Assembly (NCBI RefSeq): GCF_902859645.1
Contig: NZ_CADIJR010000008.1
Span: forward strand, 62,001 to 126,000
Reading direction: 5' to 3'
DNA from: Achromobacter insuavis
Lineage (GTDB): Bacteria; Pseudomonadota; Gammaproteobacteria; Burkholderiales; Burkholderiaceae_B
DNA: 64,000 bases
Numbering within the stretch: position 1 is the stretch's first letter; each line of letters starts with the position of its first letter. The notes beneath the pieces were generated by a model. That model did no database searches. It saw only the letters and a list, made by a program, of their open reading frames with translations, and was not told where the DNA came from. This document shows, piece by piece, positions 6,519 through 15,259 of the stretch. A program made the translations under genes and the position numbers.

Positions 6519-9500
6519 GTGAAGAGAAGACAGGTGAAGTTCCGTGCTGCGGGTCGCATGCTGGCCGCAGGCGCATTAGTCCTACCTTGCGTGTCAGTCG
6601 CGCAAACGCAGGAGCGTGCCTCAGGCATCTCGGCGCCTGCTGATCGGAAGGACGATGAGCGTCAGCGGACGTTTGTCTTCGACATCCCGGCGCAAGCGAT
6701 GGCGCAGGCCGTACTGGCATTCGCGCGCCAGTCCGGCGTTGACCTGTACATGAACGACGTCGATCTCTCGGCCTATACCAGTGTCGCGCTGAAGGGCAGC
6801 TTCAGCATCGAGACCGGCCTGACCAGGTTGTTGGGAAACAGCCCCATCGGCTACCGCTATCGCCGGACGGCGGGGGCTGTCCGTCCGAATGTGCAACTGG
6901 TCGACAACGGTCCCGGCGCGCGTGCGCGGGTGTACTCGATGGCGCCCGTTGTGGTTCGCGGCAACGATGTCAACGAGCGCGTCTATCAAGCCCCCCGCGC
7001 CGTCAGCATTATCACGCGTGAAGAAATGGACCGCGTGCCGGTTCGCCACGCCGCCGAACTCATCCAGGACACCCCCGGCGTCGCCAGCGCCGTCAACCGC
7101 CAGAACCCCGGCCTGTCGATCAACATCCGCGGCATGCAGGACTTCGGCCGCGTCAACATGATGATCGACGGCATGCGCCAGGATTTCGTACAGAACGGGC
7201 ACATGCAACGCAATGGAGAAATGTATGTCGATTCGGAACTCCTGTCCGAGGCCGTGGTGGAGCGAGGCGTGGTGCATGGGGTGCATGGCACCGGCGCGAT
7301 GGCGGGGAGCGTGGATTTCCGCACGCTGGATTTTGGGGATGTGCTGCGCGAGGGCAGGGATATCGGCTTGAAGCTGCGGGGCACGTCCGGGATGGGCTAT
7401 CAGGGGAACGGTACCAATTTCATCGGCAGCGCGGCGGGCGCGGCGCGCGCGGGTGAGAACCTGGAAGTGATGGCGGCGGTGTCGCGGCGATCTATCGGGG
7501 ATTATCGGTTTGGGTTGCGGGGCGGGCAATCCGACTGGAACAAGGAAGTGGTGCGTGACAGCGACGGCCGGCGCAGCAAGGTGGAATTCAACGATGTGAA
7601 ATTCGCCGCTCAGGAGCAGGATTCCAGCCTGTTCAAGGCGCGCTGGAAGTTGAATGATGCATCGTCCCTGCAATTGAGTTATGTCGGCACGCGGGTGAAC
7701 TATTCGTACACTGCGGAATCCGTGCTGGCGAGTCCAGATAACAGCGGCTCCCCCTGGCGAACGCTGGGAGCGTCCAAGGCGCAGTCCGACAGCTTCGCGC
7801 TGGACTACAAGCTCAAGCCGGCGGACAACCCGTGGCTAGACTTGAACGTGAAGCTCTATGCCGTCGATACCCGTGTCAGCAACTACACGGAACCGAATTA
7901 TCCGAAAGTCTTAACTCCGGGAGGAGGCTCTTGGATAACCGATCCTGTGGCGATTCGAGAGGCCATTCATTTCGAGCACTGGAAGTCCGACGGCACCGGC
8001 AAATGTGAAACCGATAATGGGGGGTACGTCTCCGACTATACGACGGACATTTGCAGCCACTACGGCGTCGGTAAGGAAACCCGCTTGCGCACCCGGACCC
8101 ATGGCGTGCAGGTGGACAATACCTCGCGCTTCCTGCTGGGTACGAACTCGCTGCTCAGTGCCCACTACGGTATCGAGTATTTCTCTGATAGTGCAACTTC
8201 GAGCCAACGCTGGAATAACCAGGGGCGTGAAGTCAGGCCTTTTGGCGCGGATGGTAAGGACTCTCTCAACCCGAGAGGACGCCGCAACATGGGAAGCATC
8301 TTCGCCAATTTGAAGCTGGAAGACGATTTCTATACGGTCTCAGCGGGTTTGCGCTATGAACGCTACTGGGTCAAAGGCAAGACACATATGCCTGGAACCG
8401 CGCCGTATCACCAAACTTCGTTGAGGACGGCCGAAAAAAACCTTTGCAGCTATACGCACAATCTCCCTGGTGAGGTGGACAAGGCTGAGGTTTATGGGGA
8501 AGGCTGCCGCATGGCGAGAAGCGGTGACCTGGCAGCCTTGAAAGCATGGTGGGATTCCAATCCTGCTTATAGCTACTACAAAGCTCTGCACGACCGTGTG
8601 CCGGACCCAAAGAAGCCAGGCCGATTTATATACCCCCTTAGGCGTGACCCGAACACGGGCGAGATCATGTACAGCAAAGTACCGACTCGGAGACCCATTA
8701 ACCTCTCGCGCAGAAAGTTTGAGGATCAATTTATAGACGTTTGGTGGGACGATCAGCCCACCACGTACGAGTACGACGTCGACCGCAGCGGCGGCAAGCT
8801 GCTGCCGTCGCTGTCCGCCGCCATCCGCCCCGCCCGCTGGCTGGAGTTGTATGGCAGTTGGGGCAAGTCGTGGCGTCCGCCAGCCATCAATGAACTGATG
8901 ATGGCCGGCGGTCATCCCACGGAAGGCTTCGAAACGATCGTACCCAACCCCTTCCTGAAACCTGAGACCGCGCAAACCTGGGAAGTGGGCGTCAATGCCA
9001 TCTTCAAGGACGTCGTGGCGCAGGGCGACGATCTGTCGCTCAAGGCCGGTTATTTCGACACGCGGGCGGACAACTATCTGTTTTCCTCGATGATGGGTCT
9101 GCTGCCGGGAAGCGAGACCAGCCCGGGGACCTACTTCCCGCTACTGGGCACGACCTTCTTTACCAACAACCTCACTCGCACCCGGTTTCGCGGTCTCGAA
9201 TTGGAAGGGCGCTATGACGCCGGTTTTGTCTATGGCGCCGTGAGTTACACGCATTACCTCGGGAGACCGAACAAGTTCTGCGAAAACGTGTATCCGCTGG
9301 GATCAGGGCCAAACAAGTATGACGTGCCCAAGTCGGATGGCAGCTATCCGAAGCCGCACGATGAAGCGCTTGAGGCGGGGTACGACTCCTGGCAGGCCTG
9401 GGCCGATGCCTGGACCTCATGCGGCAATTTCGTTTTCAACAGCGCCATCGCCAAGCCGGTCGATAAGGGCATGGTGTTGATTGGCGCGCGCCTGTTGGAG

Positions 9501-9758
9501 CGCAAGCTGGATACGGGTGTGCGCCTCAACTACAGCGGCGAGGGTTGGTACAACCGCGACACTGGCGGCGCGCAGGTCTGGTTCAAGTACACCACCTGGG
9601 ACTGGTATGCCAGTTATCAGGCCAATGACAACGTCAAGTTTATGGCGGCGGTCGAGAACATCACCAATCGCATGTACGTGGAAGGCTATTCCGACGCGCT
9701 GGCGCGCACGTTCGCGCCCGGGCGCACCGTCACGTTGGGCATGGAGGTGCGCTTCTAG
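6519..9758 (+). CDS. hasR: TonB-dependent haemophore/haem receptor with signalling domain
   Basis: This outer-membrane receptor of about 1079 residues takes haem from HasA and signals to HasS. It has a signal peptide, an STN signalling domain (FVFDIPAQAMAQAVLAFARQ), a TonB-box-like APVVVRG, a plug (INIRGMQDFGRVNMMIDGMR) and a 22-strand-type barrel ending in F. A haem-receptor pattern is visible: a diverged FRAP box (WRPP), a histidine in GGHPTEG, and NPFL in place of NPDL; in Serratia HasR the haem ligand His603 lies between these boxes. The start is uncertain: GTG at 6519 is used, but TTG at 6492, GTG at 6534 and ATG at 6558 remain possible. Extracellular-loop segments (about 7900-8760) are poorer in GC than the plug and barrel ends. 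Confidence 0.92.
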   Translation: MKRRQVKFRAAGRMLAAGALVLPCVSVAQTQERASGISAPADRKDDERQRTFVFDIPAQAMAQAVLAFARQSGVDLYMNDVDLSAYTSVALKGSFSIETGLTRLLGNSPIGYRYRRTAGAVRPNVQLVDNGPGARARVYSMAPVVVRGNDVNERVYQAPRAVSIITREEMDRVPVRHAAELIQDTPGVASAVNRQNPGLSINIRGMQDFGRVNMMIDGMRQDFVQNGHMQRNGEMYVDSELLSEAVVERGVVHGVHGTGAMAGSVDFRTLDFGDVLREGRDIGLKLRGTSGMGYQGNGTNFIGSAAGAARAGENLEVMAAVSRRSIGDYRFGLRGGQSDWNKEVVRDSDGRRSKVEFNDVKFAAQEQDSSLFKARWKLNDASSLQLSYVGTRVNYSYTAESVLASPDNSGSPWRTLGASKAQSDSFALDYKLKPADNPWLDLNVKLYAVDTRVSNYTEPNYPKVLTPGGGSWITDPVAIREAIHFEHWKSDGTGKCETDNGGYVSDYTTDICSHYGVGKETRLRTRTHGVQVDNTSRFLLGTNSLLSAHYGIEYFSDSATSSQRWNNQGREVRPFGADGKDSLNPRGRRNMGSIFANLKLEDDFYTVSAGLRYERYWVKGKTHMPGTAPYHQTSLRTAEKNLCSYTHNLPGEVDKAEVYGEGCRMARSGDLAALKAWWDSNPAYSYYKALHDRVPDPKKPGRFIYPLRRDPNTGEIMYSKVPTRRPINLSRRKFEDQFIDVWWDDQPTTYEYDVDRSGGKLLPSLSAAIRPARWLELYGSWGKSWRPPAINELMMAGGHPTEGFETIVPNPFLKPETAQTWEVGVNAIFKDVVAQGDDLSLKAGYFDTRADNYLFSSMMGLLPGSETSPGTYFPLLGTTFFTNNLTRTRFRGLELEGRYDAGFVYGAVSYTHYLGRPNKFCENVYPLGSGPNKYDVPKSDGSYPKPHDEALEAGYDSWQAWADAWTSCGNFVFNSAIAKPVDKGMVLIGARLLERKLDTGVRLNYSGEGWYNRDTGGAQVWFKYTTWDWYASYQANDNVKFMAAVENITNRMYVEGYSDALARTFAPGRTVTLGMEVRF

Positions 9759-9789
9759 GGCAAGCATTGACCAGGACCGGCGTATGGCG

Positions 9790-9850
9790 GTTCTTCGAAA
9801 GAACATGCGAATGGTTCGCATGCTTGGCGCCTGCGTGACGCGGCGCCAAG
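9790..9850 (+). promoter_or_regulatory. three consecutive perfect stem-loops between hasR and hasA
   Basis: Three adjacent hairpins fill 61 bases. They are GTTCTT/AAGAAC (9790-9804), CATGCGAA/TTCGCATG (9804-9822) and CTTGGCGC/GCGCCAAG (9823-9850), with loops of 3, 3 and 12 bases. There is no T-run after any of them. They probably act at RNA level, as a processing or stabilising element that lets hasA messenger accumulate separately from hasR, or as weak attenuators. Confidence 0.8.
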
Positions 9851-9896
9851 GGAGTCGGGGTTACTCGACTGAATCCGTAGTTAATGGAGCATGAAA

Positions 9897-10505
9897 ATGT
9901 CTGTATCGATCAGCTTTATCGACGAAAGTCACCTTCCTCAAGGCGTCTCGATGGAGGATTCGTTGGAATCCATGTTGATGGTCTTCGAGAACGACGGCGT
10001 CGCCGGTGAACACACCGTCGGCAAGAACTTTGGAGGCTTCTTCGGTGGCGGCCCCTTCAGCGGCACCGACTATGGCTATGCCAGCAAAAACGTTGCCCAC
10101 TATGCCTTCGTTGCCTCGGGTGAGCTGAACTACTACTTCCCGCCGTACAGTGGCCCCAAGGTCGAAGGCGCGACGCCCCACACCGTCTGGGGCGTACTGG
10201 ACTCCATTACCTTGAGCGGTGGGGTGGATCAGACCGGGCATGCAGTCGATCCGCTCATCACGTTTACGTTCGACCTGCCGGTCTATGGTGATGTTTCGGA
10301 CGGCCGTGCCAACGATGTGCACGACATCGTATGGGGACTGATGAACGGCCATGTCGATGGCTTGGACGATGCCAAGGCCGGTGTCATGTCCCATGGCGGT
10401 CTGTTCGGCGCTCTGGCGCAGAACGACATGGACATCAGCATGTCCATCGCCGACCTCGTCGGCCACAACTTCGCCACCGAGACCGACCTGGCCCTGGCGG
10501 CGTAA
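9897..10505 (+). CDS. hasA: secreted haemophore HasA
   Basis: This 202-residue protein has the HasA fold signature. It starts MSVSISF without a signal peptide, has GGPFSGTDYGYAS and a haem-site tyrosine segment GELNYYF (Tyr79/80), then a conserved histidine in TPHTVWG (His95), and a histidine in the loop GVAGEHTVG (His39) that may correspond to Serratia His32. It ends DLALAA, the same C-terminal export signal as Serratia HasA. ATG at 9897 is preferred to ATG at 9891, because GGAG at 9886-9889 is correctly spaced only for the former. It should be secreted by HasDEF, bind extracellular haem and hand it to HasR. It is slightly longer than the 188-residue Serratia protein. Confidence 0.95.
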   Translation: MSVSISFIDESHLPQGVSMEDSLESMLMVFENDGVAGEHTVGKNFGGFFGGGPFSGTDYGYASKNVAHYAFVASGELNYYFPPYSGPKVEGATPHTVWGVLDSITLSGGVDQTGHAVDPLITFTFDLPVYGDVSDGRANDVHDIVWGLMNGHVDGLDDAKAGVMSHGGLFGALAQNDMDISMSIADLVGHNFATETDLALAA

Positions 10506-10548
10506 CCCATCCGCGAGTTTTCCCGCGCTGTCTCGGGCGCGTGGGCTG

Positions 10549-10588
10549 CGGTCGCGGCGGGCCTATCCCTGCCGCGACCGTCTTTTTG
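10549..10588 (+). terminator. rho-independent terminator after hasA
   Basis: A perfect 10-bp stem, CGGTCGCGGC (10549-10558) with GCCGCGACCG (10571-10580), is extended by GGG/CCC in the loop and followed by TCTTTTTG. It lies between hasA and hasD. It should make hasA the end of the abundant transcript and let only read-through reach the exporter genes. Confidence 0.85.
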
Positions 10589-10635
10589 TTTCTTCATTCT
10601 GCGTGTTCCGGCAGTCATCCGGACAAGGAAAACCG

Positions 10636-12525
10636 ATGCAGCAAACCCAGACGCGCGCGGGCGCGGCACAGGACGGGGACGCCCTGGAGATCAAATCGCT
10701 CCTGGCGCGCTTTCGCACGGGCTGGTACAGCGTGGCGGCCTTCAGCGTCGCCGCCAACCTGCTGATGCTGGCGCCGTCGCTGTACATGCTGCAGGTCTAT
10801 GACCGCGTGCTGGCGTCCGGCAACGTCTTCACGCTGGTCATGCTGAGCCTGATGATCGTCGGCCTGCTGGCGCTGATGGGGGCGCTGGATTACGCGCGCA
10901 GCGTGGTCATCATCCAGATCGGCGCGCGCTTTGACGCGGCGTTGGCGGGGCGTGTGCACGGGGCGGCGTTCGAGCGCGGCCTGGCGGGCGTGCCGGCCAA
11001 TGCCTCCCAGGCGGTCAATGACCTGAATACCTTGCGTCAGTTCCTGACGGGCAGCGCGGTGTTCGCGTTCTTCGATGCGCCGTGGTTTCCGTTGTTCCTG
11101 CTGGTGATGTTCCTGTTCCATCCGTGGGTGGGAACGCTGGCGTTGGCGGGCGCGGTGGTGCTGGTGGCGCTGGCCTGGCTCAACGAGCAGGTGTCGCGCA
11201 AGCTGCTGGCCGAGGCGGGCGGGCTGTCGGTACGGGCGGGGGTCGAGGCCGAAGGGCAACTGCGCAACGCCGAGGCCATCCAGGCCATGGGCATGCTGGA
11301 TCGGTTGCGGGCGCGCTGGCAGCGGCTGCACGTGGGCTATGTGCGGCGTCAGGGCATGGCCAGCCAGCGCTCGGCGATGATCGCGAGCCTGTCGAAGACG
11401 GTGCGGATGGCGTTGCAATCGTTGGTGCTGGGCCTGGGGGCGTGGCTGGTGCTGCAGAGCCACGTCAGCGCCGGCATGATGATCGCGGGGTCGATCCTGA
11501 TGGGACGCGTGCTCAGTCCGATCGATCAGGTGATCGGCGCGTGGCGGCAATGGGCGGGCACGCGCCTGGCGTGGCGGCGCCTGCAGGACCTGCTGGCGAC
11601 GTATCCAAAGCACGCCGCGGGCCTGACGTTGCCCGAGCCGAAGGGCGCGCTGCGGCTGGAAGGGGTGACGGTGACGCCGCCGGGCGCGGCGCAGCCGACG
11701 CTGGTGAATGTGTCATTCGCGCTGGAGCCGGGGCAGGTGCTGGGCGTGGTCGGCCCGTCGGGCGCGGGCAAATCGACCTTGGCGCGATTGGTGGCGGGCG
11801 TGTGGCCGGCCCGCCTGGGCACGGCGCGGCTGGATGGCGCCGATCTGCGGCAATGGGAGCGCGCGCGGCTGGGCGAGTGGCTGGGGTATGTGCCGCAGGA
11901 CGTGGAGTTGTTCTCCGGGACGGTGGCCGAGAACATCGCGCGTTTTCCCGGGCCGGACAGCGATGGCGAGGTGTTGGCCCGGCGGGTGATCGATGCCGCC
12001 CGGCTGGCCGGCGCGCACGACATGATCCTGGCCCTGCCGCGCGGCTATGACACGCCGCTCGGCACTGGCGGCCAGGGATTGTCGGGCGGGCAACGCCAGC
12101 GCATCGCGCTGGCGCGGGCGTTGTATGGGACGCCGCGACTGGTGGTGCTGGATGAGCCTAACGCCAGTCTGGATGATGTCGGCGAGCAGGCCTTGCTCGA
12201 CGCGCTGGGCCGTCTGCGCGAGATGGGCGCGACGGTGGTGCTGGTGACGCACCGGCCCAAGGTGCTGGCGGCGACGACGCACCTGCTGTTGCTGCGCGAT
12301 GGCCAGGCGCAGCGCTTTGGGGCGACCCATGAGGTGCTGCGGCCGCCGCCGGAGGGCGCGGCCGGGGGGAACGCCAGGGCGGCGTCTCAGTCCGCTGCGC
12401 CTGCCACGGCGGGCGGGCGTCCGACCGGAACCGCGTCGCCGCCGCGTCCTTCCGCAACGGCGGCGCAGGTGTATCCCCTGGCGGGCGGCGCCTTTCCCGG
12501 ACACTACTTCGGAGGCAAGGCATGA
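10636..12525 (+). CDS. hasD: type I secretion ABC transporter (PrtD/HasD family)
   Basis: This 629-residue inner-membrane exporter has an N-terminal membrane domain (first helices around AAFSVAANLLMLAPSLYMLQ; LFLLVMFLFHPWVG further on). Its ATPase domain has Walker A GPSGAGKST (373-381), signature LSGGQRQR (from 482) and Walker B LVVLDEPNASLD (502-513, catalytic E507). It energises secretion of HasA, and possibly of the RTX protein at 20061. Start ATG 10636 follows AAGGAA. The last roughly 65 residues are an alanine/proline-rich tail beyond the usual end of the family. Its stop overlaps the hasE start as ATGA. Confidence 0.93.
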   Translation: MQQTQTRAGAAQDGDALEIKSLLARFRTGWYSVAAFSVAANLLMLAPSLYMLQVYDRVLASGNVFTLVMLSLMIVGLLALMGALDYARSVVIIQIGARFDAALAGRVHGAAFERGLAGVPANASQAVNDLNTLRQFLTGSAVFAFFDAPWFPLFLLVMFLFHPWVGTLALAGAVVLVALAWLNEQVSRKLLAEAGGLSVRAGVEAEGQLRNAEAIQAMGMLDRLRARWQRLHVGYVRRQGMASQRSAMIASLSKTVRMALQSLVLGLGAWLVLQSHVSAGMMIAGSILMGRVLSPIDQVIGAWRQWAGTRLAWRRLQDLLATYPKHAAGLTLPEPKGALRLEGVTVTPPGAAQPTLVNVSFALEPGQVLGVVGPSGAGKSTLARLVAGVWPARLGTARLDGADLRQWERARLGEWLGYVPQDVELFSGTVAENIARFPGPDSDGEVLARRVIDAARLAGAHDMILALPRGYDTPLGTGGQGLSGGQRQRIALARALYGTPRLVVLDEPNASLDDVGEQALLDALGRLREMGATVVLVTHRPKVLAATTHLLLLRDGQAQRFGATHEVLRPPPEGAAGGNARAASQSAAPATAGGRPTGTASPPRPSATAAQVYPLAGGAFPGHYFGGKA

Positions 12526-13874
12526 CGGGGCGCGCCGAGGGCAATCGTGTGGTGGTGTTGCGGCCCGAACTGGACAAGGATGATGCCGGCGCGGTCGATG
12601 GCGACGAGCAGGGCGGCTGGTCGGCCCGTTTCGGCTGGTGGGTGCTGGCGGTGGGTTTTGGCGGCTTCCTGGCCTGGGCGGCGTGGGCGCCGCTGGACAA
12701 CGGCGTGGCGATGCCCGGCATCGTCGTCGTGACGGGCGAGCGGCGCGCGGTGGACAGTATCGAGGGCGGCGTGGTGAGCGCGCTGCTGGTGGCCGAAGGC
12801 GACCCGGTCCGGGCCGGTCAGACGCTGGTGCGGCTGGACGATACGCGGGTGCGTGGCGAGGCGCAGAGCCTGCGCGCGCAGCAGGCGGCCGTCATGGCGC
12901 GCGAAGCGCGCTTGCTGGCCGAGCGCGATGGCCAGGATGATCTTGCGCCGCCAGACGCGCACGCGAATGCCGAAGCGGCGGCCGCCTACGCGATGGAGCG
13001 CCAGCTCTTTGCCAGCCGCCGCGCGGCGCTGGCGGGGGAACTGGCCGGCATCGAGGCGACGCTGGCCGGCAGCCGGGCCCTGGCCGGCGGGCTGGAATCG
13101 ACGTTGGCGCACAAGCGCACGCAACGCACCCTGTTGCGGGAACAACTGGGCAACCTGCGCGATCTGGCGCGCGAAGGCTACGTGCCGCGCAATCGCGTGC
13201 TGGAGCTGGAGCGCAGCCTCGCGCAACTGGACGGCGACATGGCGGCGGACCTGGGCGCCCTGGGCCAGACCCGCCAGCAGATCGCGGAACTGGCGCTGCG
13301 CGGCCAGCAGCGCCGCGACGCGTTCCAGCGCGAGGTGCGCACCGACCTGGCGGAAACGCGCGTGCAGCGCGAACAGTTGACGCAGAAGCTGGCGACGGCG
13401 GAGTTCGACCTGGCGCACAGCGAGATCCGCGCGCCGGCCAGCGGCACCGTGGTGGCCCTGGCCACGCACACCGTCGGCGGCGTGGTGCAGCCGGGCTCGC
13501 GCCTGATGGAGATCGTGCCCGAGGACGAACCCTTGGTGGTCGAGGGGCGCCTGCCGGTGGAGTCCATCGACAAGGTGCATGCGGGCCTGCCGGTGGAACT
13601 GATGTTCACCGCCTTCGACGCCAGCAGCACGCCGCGGCTGGAGGGCGCGGTGACGCTGGTGTCGGCGGACCGCTTCGAGGACGAACATAACGGCCGGCCC
13701 TACTATCGCCTGCGCGCCGACGTGGCGCCGGGCCAGTTGCGCCGCATTGGCGATGCGCCGTTGCGCGCGGGCATGCCAGTCGAGGTGTTCGTGCGCACGG
13801 GCGAGCGGTCGCTGTTGAACTACCTGTTCAAGCCCCTGCTCGACCGCGCGCGGCTGGCGTGGGGTGACGCATGA
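12522..13874 (+). CDS. hasE: type I secretion membrane fusion protein
   Basis: This 450-residue HlyD/PrtE-family adaptor has a short cytoplasmic N-terminus, one membrane helix (WWVLAVGFGGFLAWAAW, about residues 39-55), a lipoyl half-motif (VSALLVAEGDPVRAGQTLVRL), a long coiled-coil hairpin rich in Arg, Glu and Ala (about 100-290), the second lipoyl half (IRAPASGTVVALATHTVGG) and a beta-barrel end. It links HasD to HasF across the periplasm. ATGA overlaps at both ends indicate tight coupling with its partners. Confidence 0.93.
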   Translation: MTGRAEGNRVVVLRPELDKDDAGAVDGDEQGGWSARFGWWVLAVGFGGFLAWAAWAPLDNGVAMPGIVVVTGERRAVDSIEGGVVSALLVAEGDPVRAGQTLVRLDDTRVRGEAQSLRAQQAAVMAREARLLAERDGQDDLAPPDAHANAEAAAAYAMERQLFASRRAALAGELAGIEATLAGSRALAGGLESTLAHKRTQRTLLREQLGNLRDLAREGYVPRNRVLELERSLAQLDGDMAADLGALGQTRQQIAELALRGQQRRDAFQREVRTDLAETRVQREQLTQKLATAEFDLAHSEIRAPASGTVVALATHTVGGVVQPGSRLMEIVPEDEPLVVEGRLPVESIDKVHAGLPVELMFTAFDASSTPRLEGAVTLVSADRFEDEHNGRPYYRLRADVAPGQLRRIGDAPLRAGMPVEVFVRTGERSLLNYLFKPLLDRARLAWGDA

Positions 13875-15229
13875 GCCGTTGCCAGTACCGGTTGCCGGCG
13901 GCCTGGGTCGTGATGGTGGCGCTGCTCCTGCCCGGGATGGGCGCGGCGCAGGCGCTGGATTTCCAGCAGGCGTACACGATGGCGCTGGCGTCCGACCCCA
14001 CCTGGCAGGCGGCGCGGGCGCGCGAGCGGGCCGACGCCGAGGAAGCGGCGCTGGGGCGCAGCGGCCTGTTGCCGAACCTGGGTTACCACTACAGCCGCGC
14101 CCGCAACGACACGACATCGCGCCAGCAGACCCGGTGGGGCGCGCTGGAGCAACGCTCGCGCTACGCCAGCTATGCCTCGGGTTTCACGCTGAGCCAGCCG
14201 TTGTTCGACGCGGCGGCGTTCGCGCAATACCGCGCCGGACGCGAACGCGCCGAGGCCGGGGGATTGACGTTGGAGCGCGCGCGGCAGGCGCTGGCGGTGC
14301 GAGTGTTGCAGGCCTACACCGCCGTGCTCTATGCGCAGCAGGCCCTGGCGTTGACACAGTCACAGGGCCGTTCGTTGCGGGAGGACGCGCGCCGCAGCGC
14401 GCGCTTCGTGGCGGCGGGACAGGGCACGCGCACGGATCAGCTGGAGATCGAGGCCCGCGCCCACGTGGTGCAGGCGCAGGAGATCGAGGCGCAGGACCAG
14501 TTGCGCGACGCCCGCAATGCGCTGGGGGCGATCGTCGGCCCGGCGTTGGCCGACAGCCCGCTGGCGCCCTTGCGGGAAGCGGCCCTGGGCGCCCTGGCTG
14601 TCGATGGGCGTGACTTGCCGGCATGGCGCCAACTGGCGCTGGATGGCAATCCGGAACTGTTGGCCCAGCGTCACCTGCTGGAAGCCAGCCGCCAGCGCTA
14701 TCAGGCTGCCCGCGCCGGGCATCTGCCGACGGCGCGCCTGGTGGCGCGCAAGCAGTTGACCAATTCCAACGGCGACAACCAGATCGGCCAGCGCTATGAC
14801 ACCGGTTCGGTGGGCATCGAGGTCAGCATTCCGCTGTATTCCGGCGGGCGGACCTCGGCGGCCAGCGGCCAGGCGCTGGCCGAGCAGGAAGAAGCGCAGC
14901 ACAAGCTCGAGGCCGCGACATGGGCGCTGCTGAATGACCTGGCGCGGCAGTTCCACACCTTTGCCGGCAGCCGCGAGCGCATCAGCGCCTACCGGCAGGC
15001 CGCCGAGGCGGCCGCGCAGCGCGTGCAGGCCACGCGGCAAAGCGTGCTGGGCGGCGAGCGCACCAACCTGGATGTGCTGGATGCGGAACGCCAGCGTTTC
15101 GAGGCGCTGCGCGACCTGGACCGGGCGCGCTACGACAACCTGCTGGCGTGGCTGACGCTGCGGTGGCAGGCGGGGGTGTTGAGCGACGACGATGTGGCGC
15201 GCATCGGCGCACTGTTCGCGGCGGGATGA
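13871..15229 (+). CDS. hasF: TolC-family outer-membrane secretion channel
   Basis: This 452-residue protein has a signal peptide ending near GMGAAQA and two OEP repeats: DFQQAYTMALASDPTWQAAR in the first, and SIPLYSGGRTSAASGQALAEQ with ERTNLDVLDAERQRFEALRD in the second. It forms the outer-membrane exit duct of the HasDE exporter. In Serratia marcescens the HasF channel is encoded elsewhere, whereas here, as in Pseudomonas aeruginosa, it closes the operon. The start overlaps the hasE stop as ATGA. It converges with a lysR gene 30 bases further on. Confidence 0.93.
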   Translation: MSRCQYRLPAAWVVMVALLLPGMGAAQALDFQQAYTMALASDPTWQAARARERADAEEAALGRSGLLPNLGYHYSRARNDTTSRQQTRWGALEQRSRYASYASGFTLSQPLFDAAAFAQYRAGRERAEAGGLTLERARQALAVRVLQAYTAVLYAQQALALTQSQGRSLREDARRSARFVAAGQGTRTDQLEIEARAHVVQAQEIEAQDQLRDARNALGAIVGPALADSPLAPLREAALGALAVDGRDLPAWRQLALDGNPELLAQRHLLEASRQRYQAARAGHLPTARLVARKQLTNSNGDNQIGQRYDTGSVGIEVSIPLYSGGRTSAASGQALAEQEEAQHKLEAATWALLNDLARQFHTFAGSRERISAYRQAAEAAAQRVQATRQSVLGGERTNLDVLDAERQRFEALRDLDRARYDNLLAWLTLRWQAGVLSDDDVARIGALFAAG

Positions 15230-15259
15230 GTCGGCGTTTGGAGGGAAGCCGCGGCCGGG

